A stretch of 61,245 nucleotides of DNA from an uncultured Gammaproteobacteria bacterium. GTDB lineage: Bacteria > Pseudomonadota > Gammaproteobacteria > Chromatiales > Chromatiaceae. Location of the stretch: NCBI GenBank assembly GCA_937926265.1, contig CALAZS010000044.1, positions 1 to 61,245 on the forward strand. Direction: 5' to 3'. Positions 35,057 through 43,195 of the stretch are shown in pieces. The position numbers and the translations under genes are program-made. The notes below the pieces were generated by a model. That model was given only the letters and a program-made list of their open reading frames with translations, ran no database searches and was not told the origin of the DNA. How positions within the stretch are numbered: the first letter of the stretch is position 1; every line of letters starts with the position of its first letter.

Positions 35057-35494
35057 TTGATAGCTTTAATCCAACGAGTATCTTCAGCAAGTGTGTCGGT
35101 AAAACAAAAAAACGTTGCCGAAATTTCTGATGGTTTGCTGACACTGATAGGTGTCCAGAAAGATGACGATGAGTTAAAAGCGGATAAGCTTTTAAGTAAG
35201 TTGTTGAAATACCGTGTGTTTGAAGACGATCAGGGAAAAATGAACTTGAGCCTCGATGATACCCGTGGCGGGCTTTTGCTGGTACCGCAATTTACCCTGG
35301 CCGCTGATACCAGCAAGGGATTGAGACCGGGTTTTTCAGTCGCTGCATCACCGGAAGCTGGAAAGCAGCTGTTTGAATATTTTCTTGAGCAAGCCAGGAA
35401 AAGGCATCATAAAGTCTGCAGCGGGGTTTTTGGAGCAGATATGCAGGTTTCACTCGTCAATGAAGGTCCCGCTACATTTTGGCTTCAAGTTTAA
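35057..35494 (+). CDS. dtd: D-aminoacyl-tRNA deacylase
   Basis: Dtd hydrolyses D-amino acids (and glycine) mischarged on tRNA. From TTG 35057 the product is 145 residues, the usual length, with the family N-terminus IALIQRVSSASV, the VPQFTLAADTSKGLRPGF active-site strand and the Gly-cisPro motif NEGPATFWL. AGGA lies 11 bases before the TTG. An ATG at 35030 would add nine atypical residues. It follows the ubiA terminator, so it likely has its own promoter in the 135-base A/T-rich gap. Confidence 0.92.
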   Translation: MIALIQRVSSASVSVKQKNVAEISDGLLTLIGVQKDDDELKADKLLSKLLKYRVFEDDQGKMNLSLDDTRGGLLLVPQFTLAADTSKGLRPGFSVAASPEAGKQLFEYFLEQARKRHHKVCSGVFGADMQVSLVNEGPATFWLQV

Positions 35495-35575
35495 GTGTTT
35501 GCAGCCGCTATCTTAATTATGTATTAATGCCTATATTAGACGATCAATTAGAAAACAAGAGTTTCAGGTAAAGGA

Positions 35576-37219
35576 ATGGCAAAAAACCTCAGCGACTGGG
35601 AATTTACCAAGCTGATAGAAAACAAGTCGATTCTGGTGGTAGATGACTTCGGTGACATGCGCAACATGCTGGTCAACATCATGCGTATGCTCGGTACCAG
35701 GGATATTGATTCTTCCATCAATGGCGAAAGGGCCATTGAGGCGATGGAAGAAAAGCAGTACGACATTATTTTATGTGATTACAACCTGGGGGCTGGCAAG
35801 GATGGCCAACAGGTTTTGGAGGAAGCCCGCCATCGTTCCCTGATTAACATGACTACCGTGTTCATCATGGTCACTGCGGAAAGTACCCGTGTCATGGTTA
35901 TGGGTGCGATTGAACACGAACCTGACAGTTATATTTCCAAGCCTTTTTCCAAGGACCTTATCAAGGCCAGAATTCAGCGGGCATTAGCCAAGAAAAATGA
36001 TCTCGGCGATGTTTACAAGGCTGTCGAAGCACATAACCTCGATAAGGCAATTGCCATTCTCGATAAAAAAATTGCCCAGAAGCCCAAAAACCTTGGTGAA
36101 CTGATGCGCGTTAAAGCCGACATCTGTTTCCAGGCTGAAAAGTATGACTGCAGTAAGGATATCTACTCTGAAATACTCGCGATCAGGGATGTGCCCTGGG
36201 CGCAAATGGGCATGGGCAAGGTCTTATACAAACAAAAAGAATATGCCAAGGCGGCTGAAATTTTCAGGGAACTGGTGGCTGCCAACCCTGATTTTACCAA
36301 TGCGATGGACTGGCAAGCCCGCTGTTACAAGGTAATGGGGCAACTGGAAGAAGCCAAGGCGGTTCTCAATAATGCACTGGATATTTCACCCCGGGGGATT
36401 CTCCGCCAGGAAATGTTTGGCGACATTAACCTGCAGACAGGTGATTTTGCCAATGCAGAAAAAGCATTCTCCGAAGCGGCAAAGCTGGGCCGTAATTCTG
36501 TTCATAACCACCCATCTATTTTCGCCAACCTGGCAGTTTCTCAGACAAACCAGGAAAAGCATGACGAGGCACTGAAATCTATAGGGCGAATACAAAAAAG
36601 TTTTGGTGACAAGCAAAATGCCGATATTTATACCGCTGCCTCAGAGGCATTGGTTTATCACAACAAGGGCGACGAGGAAAAATCAGCTGAGGCAATGAAA
36701 AAAGCCAATGCGCTTTATGAAATTGCCGGGGATTCTGCTGATAACCAGATGACACTGGAAATGGCCAAGGTCGCATCCAGCCTTGGTGATAAGGAAATGA
36801 CCGAGAACCTGCTTAAAAAGGCAGTGCAAAACAACCATAACGATGATGAGTTTCTGAATGCTGTCACCCAGGTGTTGCATAAAGCGGATCTGGACCATGA
36901 CCCTGAAGACTTCGTGGCAGAACTTCGCAAGCAGGTTATCGAAATGAACAACCGTGGTGTAAAACTGCTGCAGGCCGGAAAACTTGATGAGGCGGTAACG
37001 CTGTTTGAAGAGGCTTCCGAGCAGATGAGCACGAACGTGATTATCACCACCAATACTATTCGTGCGCTGCTAACCCGCATGGAAAAACAGGGGGCAGACA
37101 ACGCTGACCTGTTTAAGGTCAGGCAGTTTCTTGAAAGGCTCAAACGCATCGATACCAATAACCTGGCTTATGAAAAGCTGGTTACCCGCCTTAAAAAAAT
37201 CGTGCAAAGCAAAGGCTGA
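35576..37219 (+). CDS. Response regulator with TPR-repeat output
   Basis: A 547-residue cytoplasmic protein. The receiver domain (about 15-135) has the acidic pair D23-D24, phospho-acceptor D68 (ILCDYNLG), a VTAES switch region and K in SKPFSK. Residues about 150-540 are tetratricopeptide-like repeats, seen as regular A-x3-Y or A-x3-F patterns (YAKAAEIFRELVAANPDF, LDEAVTLFEEASEQM). No DNA-binding or enzymatic output is present, so signalling is probably through protein contacts. AGGTAAAGGA precedes the ATG. The small kinase gene 8 bases downstream is the likely partner. Confidence 0.92.
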   Translation: MAKNLSDWEFTKLIENKSILVVDDFGDMRNMLVNIMRMLGTRDIDSSINGERAIEAMEEKQYDIILCDYNLGAGKDGQQVLEEARHRSLINMTTVFIMVTAESTRVMVMGAIEHEPDSYISKPFSKDLIKARIQRALAKKNDLGDVYKAVEAHNLDKAIAILDKKIAQKPKNLGELMRVKADICFQAEKYDCSKDIYSEILAIRDVPWAQMGMGKVLYKQKEYAKAAEIFRELVAANPDFTNAMDWQARCYKVMGQLEEAKAVLNNALDISPRGILRQEMFGDINLQTGDFANAEKAFSEAAKLGRNSVHNHPSIFANLAVSQTNQEKHDEALKSIGRIQKSFGDKQNADIYTAASEALVYHNKGDEEKSAEAMKKANALYEIAGDSADNQMTLEMAKVASSLGDKEMTENLLKKAVQNNHNDDEFLNAVTQVLHKADLDHDPEDFVAELRKQVIEMNNRGVKLLQAGKLDEAVTLFEEASEQMSTNVIITTNTIRALLTRMEKQGADNADLFKVRQFLERLKRIDTNNLAYEKLVTRLKKIVQSKG

Positions 37220-37227
37220 GCAGGGCT

Positions 37228-37911
37228 ATGGCTGTTCGCTATTCCGATATTCTCGCCTCGGTAATCCATGACATCAAAAACTCAATGAGTGTCATCAATA
37301 ATCATATTGGTGACATCATGATGATCGAGGATCTTTCTGACGACATGCAGCAGCGTGCCAGCGTCATGTACCAGGAAATGAAGCGCGCCAATAACCAGCT
37401 GGTTCAGTTGCTCACGCTGTACAAACTTGATAACCAGCGCTTAACTCCGAATATCATGGAATACAATGTTTATGATTTTCTTGAGGAAATCATGATCGAG
37501 GAGGCGGCCCTGGCAGAAGCGCAGCATATCGAAATCGAAATTGACTGTGATGAATGGTTGTCATGGTATTTTGACCAGGACCTGGTGCGCGGTGTCATCA
37601 GCAGTACCATCGGTAATGCCAAGCGTTATACCAAAAGCAAAATTCTGCTTTCAGCCTGGGAAGAAGATAACTACCTGGTTTTCAGTGTCGAAGATGACGG
37701 TGACGGTTTTCCTGAAAAGTTCATCAAGTATCACCAGGAACAGTCCAACACGGATGTCGGCAAGGCTTTCACGGAAGGGCGCACACAGCTCGGCTTCTTT
37801 TTTGCCACCAATATAGCGCAGGTTCACGAAAACAAGGGCCGCACCGGTTTTATGAAACTCAAAAATGGTGAGTCTTTGTCTGGTGGCTGTTTTGAGATCT
37901 GGCTGCCGTAA
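37228..37911 (+). CDS. Small soluble histidine kinase paired with the REC-TPR regulator
   Basis: A 227-residue kinase with no transmembrane or sensor domain. The H-box is SVIHDIKNSM with H14 nearly at the N-terminus. The ATPase domain has an N-box-like GNAKRYTK, the G1 motif EDDGDGFP and a variant G2 (GRTQLGFFFATNIAQVHENKG) instead of GTGLGL. It lies 8 bases after the REC-TPR gene and is presumably cotranscribed. It may use the regulator as its sensing scaffold. Kinase activity versus phosphatase-only activity cannot be judged from sequence. Confidence 0.85.
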   Translation: MAVRYSDILASVIHDIKNSMSVINNHIGDIMMIEDLSDDMQQRASVMYQEMKRANNQLVQLLTLYKLDNQRLTPNIMEYNVYDFLEEIMIEEAALAEAQHIEIEIDCDEWLSWYFDQDLVRGVISSTIGNAKRYTKSKILLSAWEEDNYLVFSVEDDGDGFPEKFIKYHQEQSNTDVGKAFTEGRTQLGFFFATNIAQVHENKGRTGFMKLKNGESLSGGCFEIWLP

Positions 37912-37922
37912 CCAGATAAAAA

Positions 37923-37946
37923 GATAAATAGGTAAATAGTTAAATA
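37923..37946. repeat. Three 8-bp A/T-rich tandem repeats upstream of hisB
   Basis: GATAAATA, GGTAAATA and GTTAAATA follow one another 11 bases after the kinase stop codon. It is one of several short tandem arrays at gene edges in this window. Confidence 0.65.
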
Positions 37947-38019
37947 AATCACCTATGAGTGGTTTTTGTAATGGCAAATTCAGGTAAAATAGGTTTTTTT
38001 TATCATCCTCAGGAAAATG

Positions 38020-38610
38020 ATGTCCCGAACAGCAACAGTTGAGCGAAATACCCTGGAAACCCAGATTAGCGTTTCAGTTAATCTTGACGGTGACGGTAAG
38101 TCCTCTTTTAAAACCGGAATCGGTTTTCTGGATCACATGCTTGACCAGGTCGCCCGTCACGGCATGATCGATATTGAAGTCAATGCCAATGGCGATTTGC
38201 ACATTGATGCACATCATACGGTTGAGGATATCGGCATTACCCTGGGCCAGGCTTTTGACAAGGCCGTGGGCGATAAAAAAGGTATTCGCCGATACGGACA
38301 TGCTTACGTACCTCTGGATGAATCCCTGTCGCGGGTTGTGATCGATTTCTCCGGTCGTCCGGGGCTGGAAATGCATGTTGATTTTCAGCGTGCTGTCATC
38401 GGTGATTTCGATGTTGACCTGTTTTACGAGTTTTTTCAGGGGTTTGTTAACCACGCCAAGGTGACTTTGCATATTGATAACCTGCGCGGCCGAAATGCCC
38501 ATCATATTGCCGAGACCGTGTTCAAGGCATTTGGTCGGGCTGTCAGAATGGCATTGGAAACTGATCCACGCATGGCAGGTCAAATGCCCTCAACCAAAGG
38601 CTCGCTCTAA
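38020..38610 (+). CDS. hisB: Imidazoleglycerol-phosphate dehydratase
   Basis: HisB converts imidazoleglycerol phosphate to imidazoleacetol phosphate in histidine synthesis. The 196-residue monofunctional form starts SRTATVERNTLETQISVSVNLDG. It has metal-binding GFLDHMLDQVARHG and DAHHTVEDIGI, and the second DLFYEFFQGFVNHAK / GRNAHHIAE pair. ATG 38020 has AGGA five bases upstream; ATG 38017 directly before it is less well spaced. It opens the hisB-H-A-F-E run. Confidence 0.96.
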   Translation: MSRTATVERNTLETQISVSVNLDGDGKSSFKTGIGFLDHMLDQVARHGMIDIEVNANGDLHIDAHHTVEDIGITLGQAFDKAVGDKKGIRRYGHAYVPLDESLSRVVIDFSGRPGLEMHVDFQRAVIGDFDVDLFYEFFQGFVNHAKVTLHIDNLRGRNAHHIAETVFKAFGRAVRMALETDPRMAGQMPSTKGSL

Positions 38611-38616
38611 AAAACC

Positions 38617-39258
38617 ATGTCTCAACGTATCGCAGTTCTGGATTACGGTATGGGTAACCTGCGTTCGGTTTCCAAGGCAATTGAACATGTTGCCGGTGAT
38701 GCTGAAGTTCGGGTTACCGACGATCATGAATATATCCGCAAGGCTGACCGGGTTGTTTTTCCGGGTCAGGGTGCAGCGCGCGACTGCATGAATGCAATCG
38801 GCCAGCATCATTTAAATCAGGCAATTCTGGAATCGGCCAGTGATAAACCTTTTCTGGGTATTTGCATGGGTCTGCAGATCCTGATGGAACATAGCCAGGA
38901 AAATGATGGCACCGATCTGCTTGGCATATTCAAAGGTGATGTGGTTCGCTTTGATGGCAAGGCCATGGGTGATAATGGCCTGCCGCTGAAAATACCTCAC
39001 ATGGGCTGGAGCCCGGTTGATCAGACAATTGAGCATCCGCTTTGGAATGGTATTGGGTCCGGCAGTCGTTTTTATTTTGTTCACAGTTATCATGTAAAAC
39101 CCATGGATGAAACCCTGGCGGCTGCCACGACAGACTATGGTATTAAATATGTCAGTGCCATCTGCAGAGACAACCTGTTTGCCGTGCAGTTTCATCCCGA
39201 GAAAAGTGCTGATGCTGGTCTGAGGCTTTTGGAAAATTTTGTAAACTGGGATATTTGA
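38617..39258 (+). CDS. hisH: Imidazole glycerol phosphate synthase, glutaminase subunit
   Basis: HisH supplies ammonia from glutamine to HisF. The 213-residue class I amidotransferase has the oxyanion segment VVFPGQGAARDCM, nucleophile motif PFLGICMGLQIL and the C-terminal catalytic His-Glu in AVQFHPEKS. GQGA replaces the GVGA often seen. It starts 6 bases after hisB. Confidence 0.96.
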   Translation: MSQRIAVLDYGMGNLRSVSKAIEHVAGDAEVRVTDDHEYIRKADRVVFPGQGAARDCMNAIGQHHLNQAILESASDKPFLGICMGLQILMEHSQENDGTDLLGIFKGDVVRFDGKAMGDNGLPLKIPHMGWSPVDQTIEHPLWNGIGSGSRFYFVHSYHVKPMDETLAAATTDYGIKYVSAICRDNLFAVQFHPEKSADAGLRLLENFVNWDI

Positions 39259-39264
39259 ATAAAC

Positions 39265-40026
39265 ATGTTACTTATACCTGCAATTGATCTTAAAGATGGC
39301 CAGTGTGTGCGCCTGCGCCAGGGTCGCATGGAAGACGATACGGTCTTTTCGAATGATCCTGTTGAAGTGGCCGGTCGCTGGGTTGATGCCGGTGGCCGTC
39401 GTTTGCACCTGGTGGATTTAAACGGTGCATTTGCCGGTGAACCGGTTAATGGTGACGTGATTCGTGCGATTGCTTCCAACTATCCGGATGTTCCAATCCA
39501 GGTGGGTGGCGGAATTCGTGATGAACAAACCATCGAAGCTTATCTTAAAGCGGGAGTCTCTTACTGCATTATTGGCACGCAGGCTGTGAAAGAACCTGAA
39601 TTTGTCGCGCGTGCCTGTAAGGCATTTCCAGATCATGTCATCGTCGGCCTGGATGCTAAAGATGGCATGGTGGCGATTAATGGCTGGGCTGAAGTGACTG
39701 AGCATAATGTCGTCGATATGGCGCGTCGTTTTCAGGATGATGGCGTGGTATCCATTGTGTATACCGACATCGGCCGCGATGGCATGCTTACCGGCCCGAA
39801 TATAGAAGCGACAGCTCACCTTGCGAACAGTATTTCAATACCGGTTGTTGCATCCGGCGGAATTACCAATATCAATGATATTGAAGCGCTGTGTAAGGCG
39901 GAAACCGATAACATCATGGGGGCTATCACCGGTCGCGCTATCTATGAAGGTACCCTTGATTTTGCAGACGGCCAGAAGTTGGCTGACTCATTGGCAGACA
40001 GTCTGACTGGTAATATGGCGGGATAA
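39265..40026 (+). CDS. hisA: ProFAR isomerase
   Basis: HisA isomerises ProFAR to PRFAR, the HisF substrate. The 253-residue TIM barrel starts MLLIPAIDLKDGQCVRLRQG with the catalytic aspartate at position 8. It has the phosphate loops VGGGIRDEQT and ASGGITN, and the second catalytic aspartate in YTDIGRDGML. It starts 6 bases after hisH and ends 3 bases before hisF. Confidence 0.96.
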   Translation: MLLIPAIDLKDGQCVRLRQGRMEDDTVFSNDPVEVAGRWVDAGGRRLHLVDLNGAFAGEPVNGDVIRAIASNYPDVPIQVGGGIRDEQTIEAYLKAGVSYCIIGTQAVKEPEFVARACKAFPDHVIVGLDAKDGMVAINGWAEVTEHNVVDMARRFQDDGVVSIVYTDIGRDGMLTGPNIEATAHLANSISIPVVASGGITNINDIEALCKAETDNIMGAITGRAIYEGTLDFADGQKLADSLADSLTGNMAG

Positions 40027-40029
40027 AAA

Positions 40030-40803
40030 GTGGGGCTGGCCAAACGTATTATTCCCTGTCTTGATGTCGATAACGGCCGAGTTGTCAAAGGCGTAAAGTT
40101 TGTCGATATTCGCGATGCCGGTGATCCGGTTGAAGTTGCGCGTCGCTATAACGAGGAAGGTGCTGACGAAATTACTTTTCTTGATATCACGGCAAGCTCC
40201 GATGACCGTGAAACCATCGTTCATGTGGTAGAACAGGTTGCTTCCGAAGTATTCATTCCATTAACTGTGGGTGGTGGAATCCGCAAGGTTGAAGACGTTC
40301 GTCGTATGCTCAATGCCGGTGCTGACAAGGTCGCTATCAATACTGCCGCGGTTTTTAATCCTGAATTTGTTAAAGAAGCCACTGAAAAGTTTGGTTCACA
40401 ATGTATCGTCGTTGCCATTGATGCAAAAAAGGTCAGCGCCGAAGGTGAGCCCATGCGCTGGGAAATTTTCACTCATGGTGGTCGAAAGCCTACCGGTATA
40501 GATGCAATTGAATGGGCTCAAAAAATGGCTGACTATGGCGCCGGCGAAATACTGCTGACGAGCATGGACCGTGATGGAACCAAGATTGGATTCGACAATG
40601 ACTTAACCCATGCCATCGCGGCTGCCGTGAGTATCCCGGTGATTGCATCCGGTGGTGTTGGGAATCTTCAGCACCTGGTTGATGGTGTGAAAATGGGTGG
40701 CGCTGATGCAGTGCTGGCGGCTTCGATATTTCATTTTGCAGAGTACTCTGTTGGAGAGGCCAAGCAGTTTATGGCTGATCAGGGAGTGGAAGTGCGTCTT
40801 TGA
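40030..40803 (+). CDS. hisF: Imidazole glycerol phosphate synthase, cyclase subunit
   Basis: HisF cyclises PRFAR with ammonia channelled from HisH, giving IGP and AICAR. The 257-residue TIM barrel starts with GTG (GLAKRIIPCLDVDNGRVVKG). It has catalytic D11 in CLDVD, the VGGGIRKVEDV phosphate loop, LLTSMDRDGTKIGFD with the second aspartate, and ASGGVGN. It is separated from hisE by 69 bases, too short to hold hisI. Confidence 0.96.
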   Translation: MGLAKRIIPCLDVDNGRVVKGVKFVDIRDAGDPVEVARRYNEEGADEITFLDITASSDDRETIVHVVEQVASEVFIPLTVGGGIRKVEDVRRMLNAGADKVAINTAAVFNPEFVKEATEKFGSQCIVVAIDAKKVSAEGEPMRWEIFTHGGRKPTGIDAIEWAQKMADYGAGEILLTSMDRDGTKIGFDNDLTHAIAAAVSIPVIASGGVGNLQHLVDGVKMGGADAVLAASIFHFAEYSVGEAKQFMADQGVEVRL

Positions 40804-40872
40804 TTCCTGGCTGATCAGTGTCAGAAATGTTTTTGGAAAGACGCAATTTCCTATTTATTGAGGTGAAGAAAG

Positions 40873-41211
40873 TTGAGTGACACACTGAACAAACTGGCTG
40901 AAGTGCTGGAACAGAGAAAGCAGGCAGACCCTGACAGCTCCTACGTGGCAAAGCTGTACAGTAAGGGCCTGGATGCAATTTTGAAAAAAATCGGTGAAGA
41001 AGCCACCGAAACAGTCATGGCTGCCAAAGATGGCGAGGCTGACAAAATTATCTATGAAACCGCAGATCTCTGGTTTCACTCAATGGTGCTGCTATCACAC
41101 CAGGGATTGTCACCACAGGATGTGCTCAGTGAGCTGGAACGGCGATTTGGATTATCCGGGCTGGAAGAAAAAGCTGGCAGGGAAGAAAAAGCCGGCAGGG
41201 ACAAGAAATAG
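40873..41211 (+). CDS. hisE: Phosphoribosyl-ATP pyrophosphatase
   Basis: HisE hydrolyses phosphoribosyl-ATP to the AMP form in step two of histidine synthesis. The 112-residue helical MazG-like protein has KIGEEATETVMAAKDG and YETADLWFHSMVLL, the metal-binding helices. It begins with TTG, supported by GAGGTGA about 7-13 bases upstream. The C-terminus carries an 18-bp tandem duplication (about 41164-41199) encoding EEKAGR twice, beyond the conserved fold. The cyclohydrolase hisI, which normally precedes hisE, is missing here. Confidence 0.93.
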   Translation: MSDTLNKLAEVLEQRKQADPDSSYVAKLYSKGLDAILKKIGEEATETVMAAKDGEADKIIYETADLWFHSMVLLSHQGLSPQDVLSELERRFGLSGLEEKAGREEKAGRDKK

Positions 41212-41247
41212 CCGCACATTATTTCCTTTGAAAGCCGAAAGTAATGT

Positions 41248-41263
41248 ATTATCGGCCGATAAT
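41248..41263. promoter_or_regulatory. Perfect 16-bp palindrome upstream of tatA
   Basis: ATTATCGGCCGATAAT is self-complementary over its full length and lies 24 bases before the tatA ATG, in the 75-base gap after hisE. Its right half, GCCGATAA, equals a FliA -10 element, but no matching -35 lies at 11 bases. It could be a dimer-binding operator or a small mRNA hairpin. Confidence 0.4.
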
Positions 41264-41286
41264 TAAACGATTTTTAGGAGGATCAC

Positions 41287-41535
41287 ATGGGTATAGGTGG
41301 TATCAGTATTTGGCAGTTATTAATTGTCCTTGCCATCGTAATTTTGCTTTTCGGCACAAAGAAACTGAAAAACATAGGTTCTGATTTAGGTGGTGCAGTA
41401 AAAGGTTTCAAAGGCGCCATGAAAGATGCGCAGGATGCCAAAAAAGATGATGAACCTGAACAGATAGCCAAATCCGACAATACTCAGAACAATGTTATTG
41501 AGGGTGAGGCAACTAAAGAAAAAGACAAAACCTGA
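41287..41535 (+). CDS. tatA: Twin-arginine translocase subunit TatA
   Basis: TatA forms the pore-like assembly of the Tat pathway that exports folded proteins. The 82-residue protein has an N-terminal membrane helix (IWQLLIVLAIVILLFGTKKL), the FGTKK hinge, the amphipathic helix IGSDLGGAVKGFKGAMKDA and a charged tail. GGAGG lies 6-7 bases before the ATG, an excellent ribosome site. It leads tatABC. Confidence 0.95.
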   Translation: MGIGGISIWQLLIVLAIVILLFGTKKLKNIGSDLGGAVKGFKGAMKDAQDAKKDDEPEQIAKSDNTQNNVIEGEATKEKDKT

Positions 41536-41555
41536 AATTATTCAGGAATTAATCC

Positions 41556-41915
41556 ATGTTTGATGTTGGTTTCTGGGAACTGATGCTCATCGGTCTTGTG
41601 GCGCTTGTCGTCATTGGTCCTGAGCGATTGCCAGGTGTTGCCCGGACTGTTGGTAAATGGGTTGGCAAAGGCAAACGCATGCTAACCGATGTCAAGGCAG
41701 AGATAGACCAGGAACTTAAAGCTGAAGAGCTTAAGCGTATTCTAGAAGTTCAGAAACAGAACAAGCCTCTTCAGGAAATAATCGAAACAGCCTCAGAATC
41801 AGTGAATGAAATCAAGACTGACACCGAAAAAATGATTGCCGATCTTGAAGGTACTCAAACCAAATCATCTCAATCAGTTTCCACTGAAGAGAAATCAGCC
41901 ACTAAAGCCTCATGA
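41556..41915 (+). CDS. tatB: Twin-arginine translocase subunit TatB
   Basis: TatB recognises twin-arginine signal peptides with TatC. The 119-residue protein has the TatB-type N-terminus MFDVGFWELMLIGLVALVVIGPERLPGVARTVGKWVGKG, with E8 and the GPERLP hinge, and a long charged helix. Its stop overlaps the tatC ATG (ATGA), indicating translational coupling. Confidence 0.95.
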   Translation: MFDVGFWELMLIGLVALVVIGPERLPGVARTVGKWVGKGKRMLTDVKAEIDQELKAEELKRILEVQKQNKPLQEIIETASESVNEIKTDTEKMIADLEGTQTKSSQSVSTEEKSATKAS

Positions 41916-43195
41916 GCGAACAAAAACAGGCTGAATCTGAACAGCCTTTTATTTCTCATTTACTCGAGTTAAGAGATCGCCTGCTGCGAATGGTGCTGGC
42001 CATTCTGGTGTTCTTCGTGGCGATGTTTCCGTTTGCCAATGAAATCTATGTTTTCATCGCTGAACCATTGATGGCGCATCTGCCGGAAGGCACCAGCATG
42101 ATTGCTACCCAGGTTGCTTCGCCGTTTTTGACACCTTTTAAAATGAGCCTGGTGGCATCGGTATTTCTGGCTATGCCTTATATCCTTTACCAGTTCTGGT
42201 CCTTTGTTGCCCCCGGGCTTTATCAGCATGAAAAGCGTATGGCTGTGCCTTTGATGGTTTCCAGTATTCTGCTTTTTTACCTGGGAATGATCTTTGCCTA
42301 CTACGTGGTTTTCCCTCTGGTTTTTGGTTTTCTGACTGGCACCGCACCGGAAGGTGTCGCAGTCATGACCGATATCGCCAGTTACCTTGATTTTGTGCTA
42401 ACCCTGTTTTTTGCTTTCGGTATTGCCTTTGAAGTGCCCATTGCAACGATTGTTCTCGTCATGATCGGTGCAACCACGCCACAAAAGTTACGTCAGAAAA
42501 GGCCATATATTATTGTTGCTGCGTTTGTTATCGGCATGTTCCTGACGCCACCGGATGTTATTTCACAGACACTGCTGGCAATGCCAATGTGGGTATTGTT
42601 TGAGTTCGGTGTTTTCTTTTCTGCGGCTTTTGTGAAAAAGAAAGAGAGCGAAGAAGATAGGGAAGAAGAGGATCAGGATGAACCCGACAATGACGAGGCG
42701 GCTTATGAAGACAGAATGAATGAGGAAAACTCAATTCATCCTGCGCCATCATCAGCACCAGTTACTGCAACTGCTGCAACTGGGGCATCAACAGAATTTG
42801 AAACACCAGAATCTGGGGCACTTAAATCTGAGTTACAGGGTGCTGATTCGAGTACTGAAACTACTTCAGAGCAAGTTGCCAATAGTTTCCCGGATGACTA
42901 CAAGCCCTTGAGCGATGAAGAAATGGAAGCAGAGCTTGATCGCATGGAAGCTGAAGAAGATGATGATGACGTTTACAGCGACTATGATGATCACTCCGGC
43001 GATGGTGATGATAAAGCTGCCGATACCAACCTTGTGGATGTCAAACTTGCCCAGGTGATGGAATACCGTGATGAAGAAAATATTTCCGCGGCCAGGGCCC
43101 TGCTTTACGAAGTTCTTGAAGAAGGTGATGAGTCCCAGATCAAGGTAGCCAGAAATATTCTTGCGCAGCTGGATTCTGATGATGGAGATGTTTAG
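41912..43195 (+). CDS. tatC: TatC with long acidic tail and FimV-like C-terminal domain
   Basis: The first ~243 residues are a complete TatC, the six-helix signal-peptide receptor (FISHLLELRDRLLRM, ASPFLTPFKMSLVASVFLAMPYILYQ, a conserved FAFGIAFEVPI). TatC is normally about 250 residues; this one has 427. Residues about 244-370 are a low-complexity cytoplasmic linker rich in D, E, S, T and P. Residues about 375-425 (VDVKLAQVMEYRDEENISAA and RALLYEVLEEGDESQIKVA) resemble the TPR-like C-terminal domain of FimV. The reading frame is continuous, so it is a real fusion unless assembly errs. The tail overlaps the next gene. Confidence 0.93.
   Translation: MSEQKQAESEQPFISHLLELRDRLLRMVLAILVFFVAMFPFANEIYVFIAEPLMAHLPEGTSMIATQVASPFLTPFKMSLVASVFLAMPYILYQFWSFVAPGLYQHEKRMAVPLMVSSILLFYLGMIFAYYVVFPLVFGFLTGTAPEGVAVMTDIASYLDFVLTLFFAFGIAFEVPIATIVLVMIGATTPQKLRQKRPYIIVAAFVIGMFLTPPDVISQTLLAMPMWVLFEFGVFFSAAFVKKKESEEDREEEDQDEPDNDEAAYEDRMNEENSIHPAPSSAPVTATAATGASTEFETPESGALKSELQGADSSTETTSEQVANSFPDDYKPLSDEEMEAELDRMEAEEDDDDVYSDYDDHSGDGDDKAADTNLVDVKLAQVMEYRDEENISAARALLYEVLEEGDESQIKVARNILAQLDSDDGDV

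Noticed and set aside
41236..41262. FliA-type promoter in front of tatA
   Set aside because: GCCGATAA is exact, but the best -35 (GAAAGTAA) matches only 5 of 8 and sits at 10 bases. The palindrome explains the -10-like sequence better.
42640..43195. TatC tail as the product of a frameshift or lost stop codon
   Set aside because: Codon use stays protein-like, the acidic linker and folded-looking end continue in one frame, and the next gene begins within it, so the fusion looks genuine.
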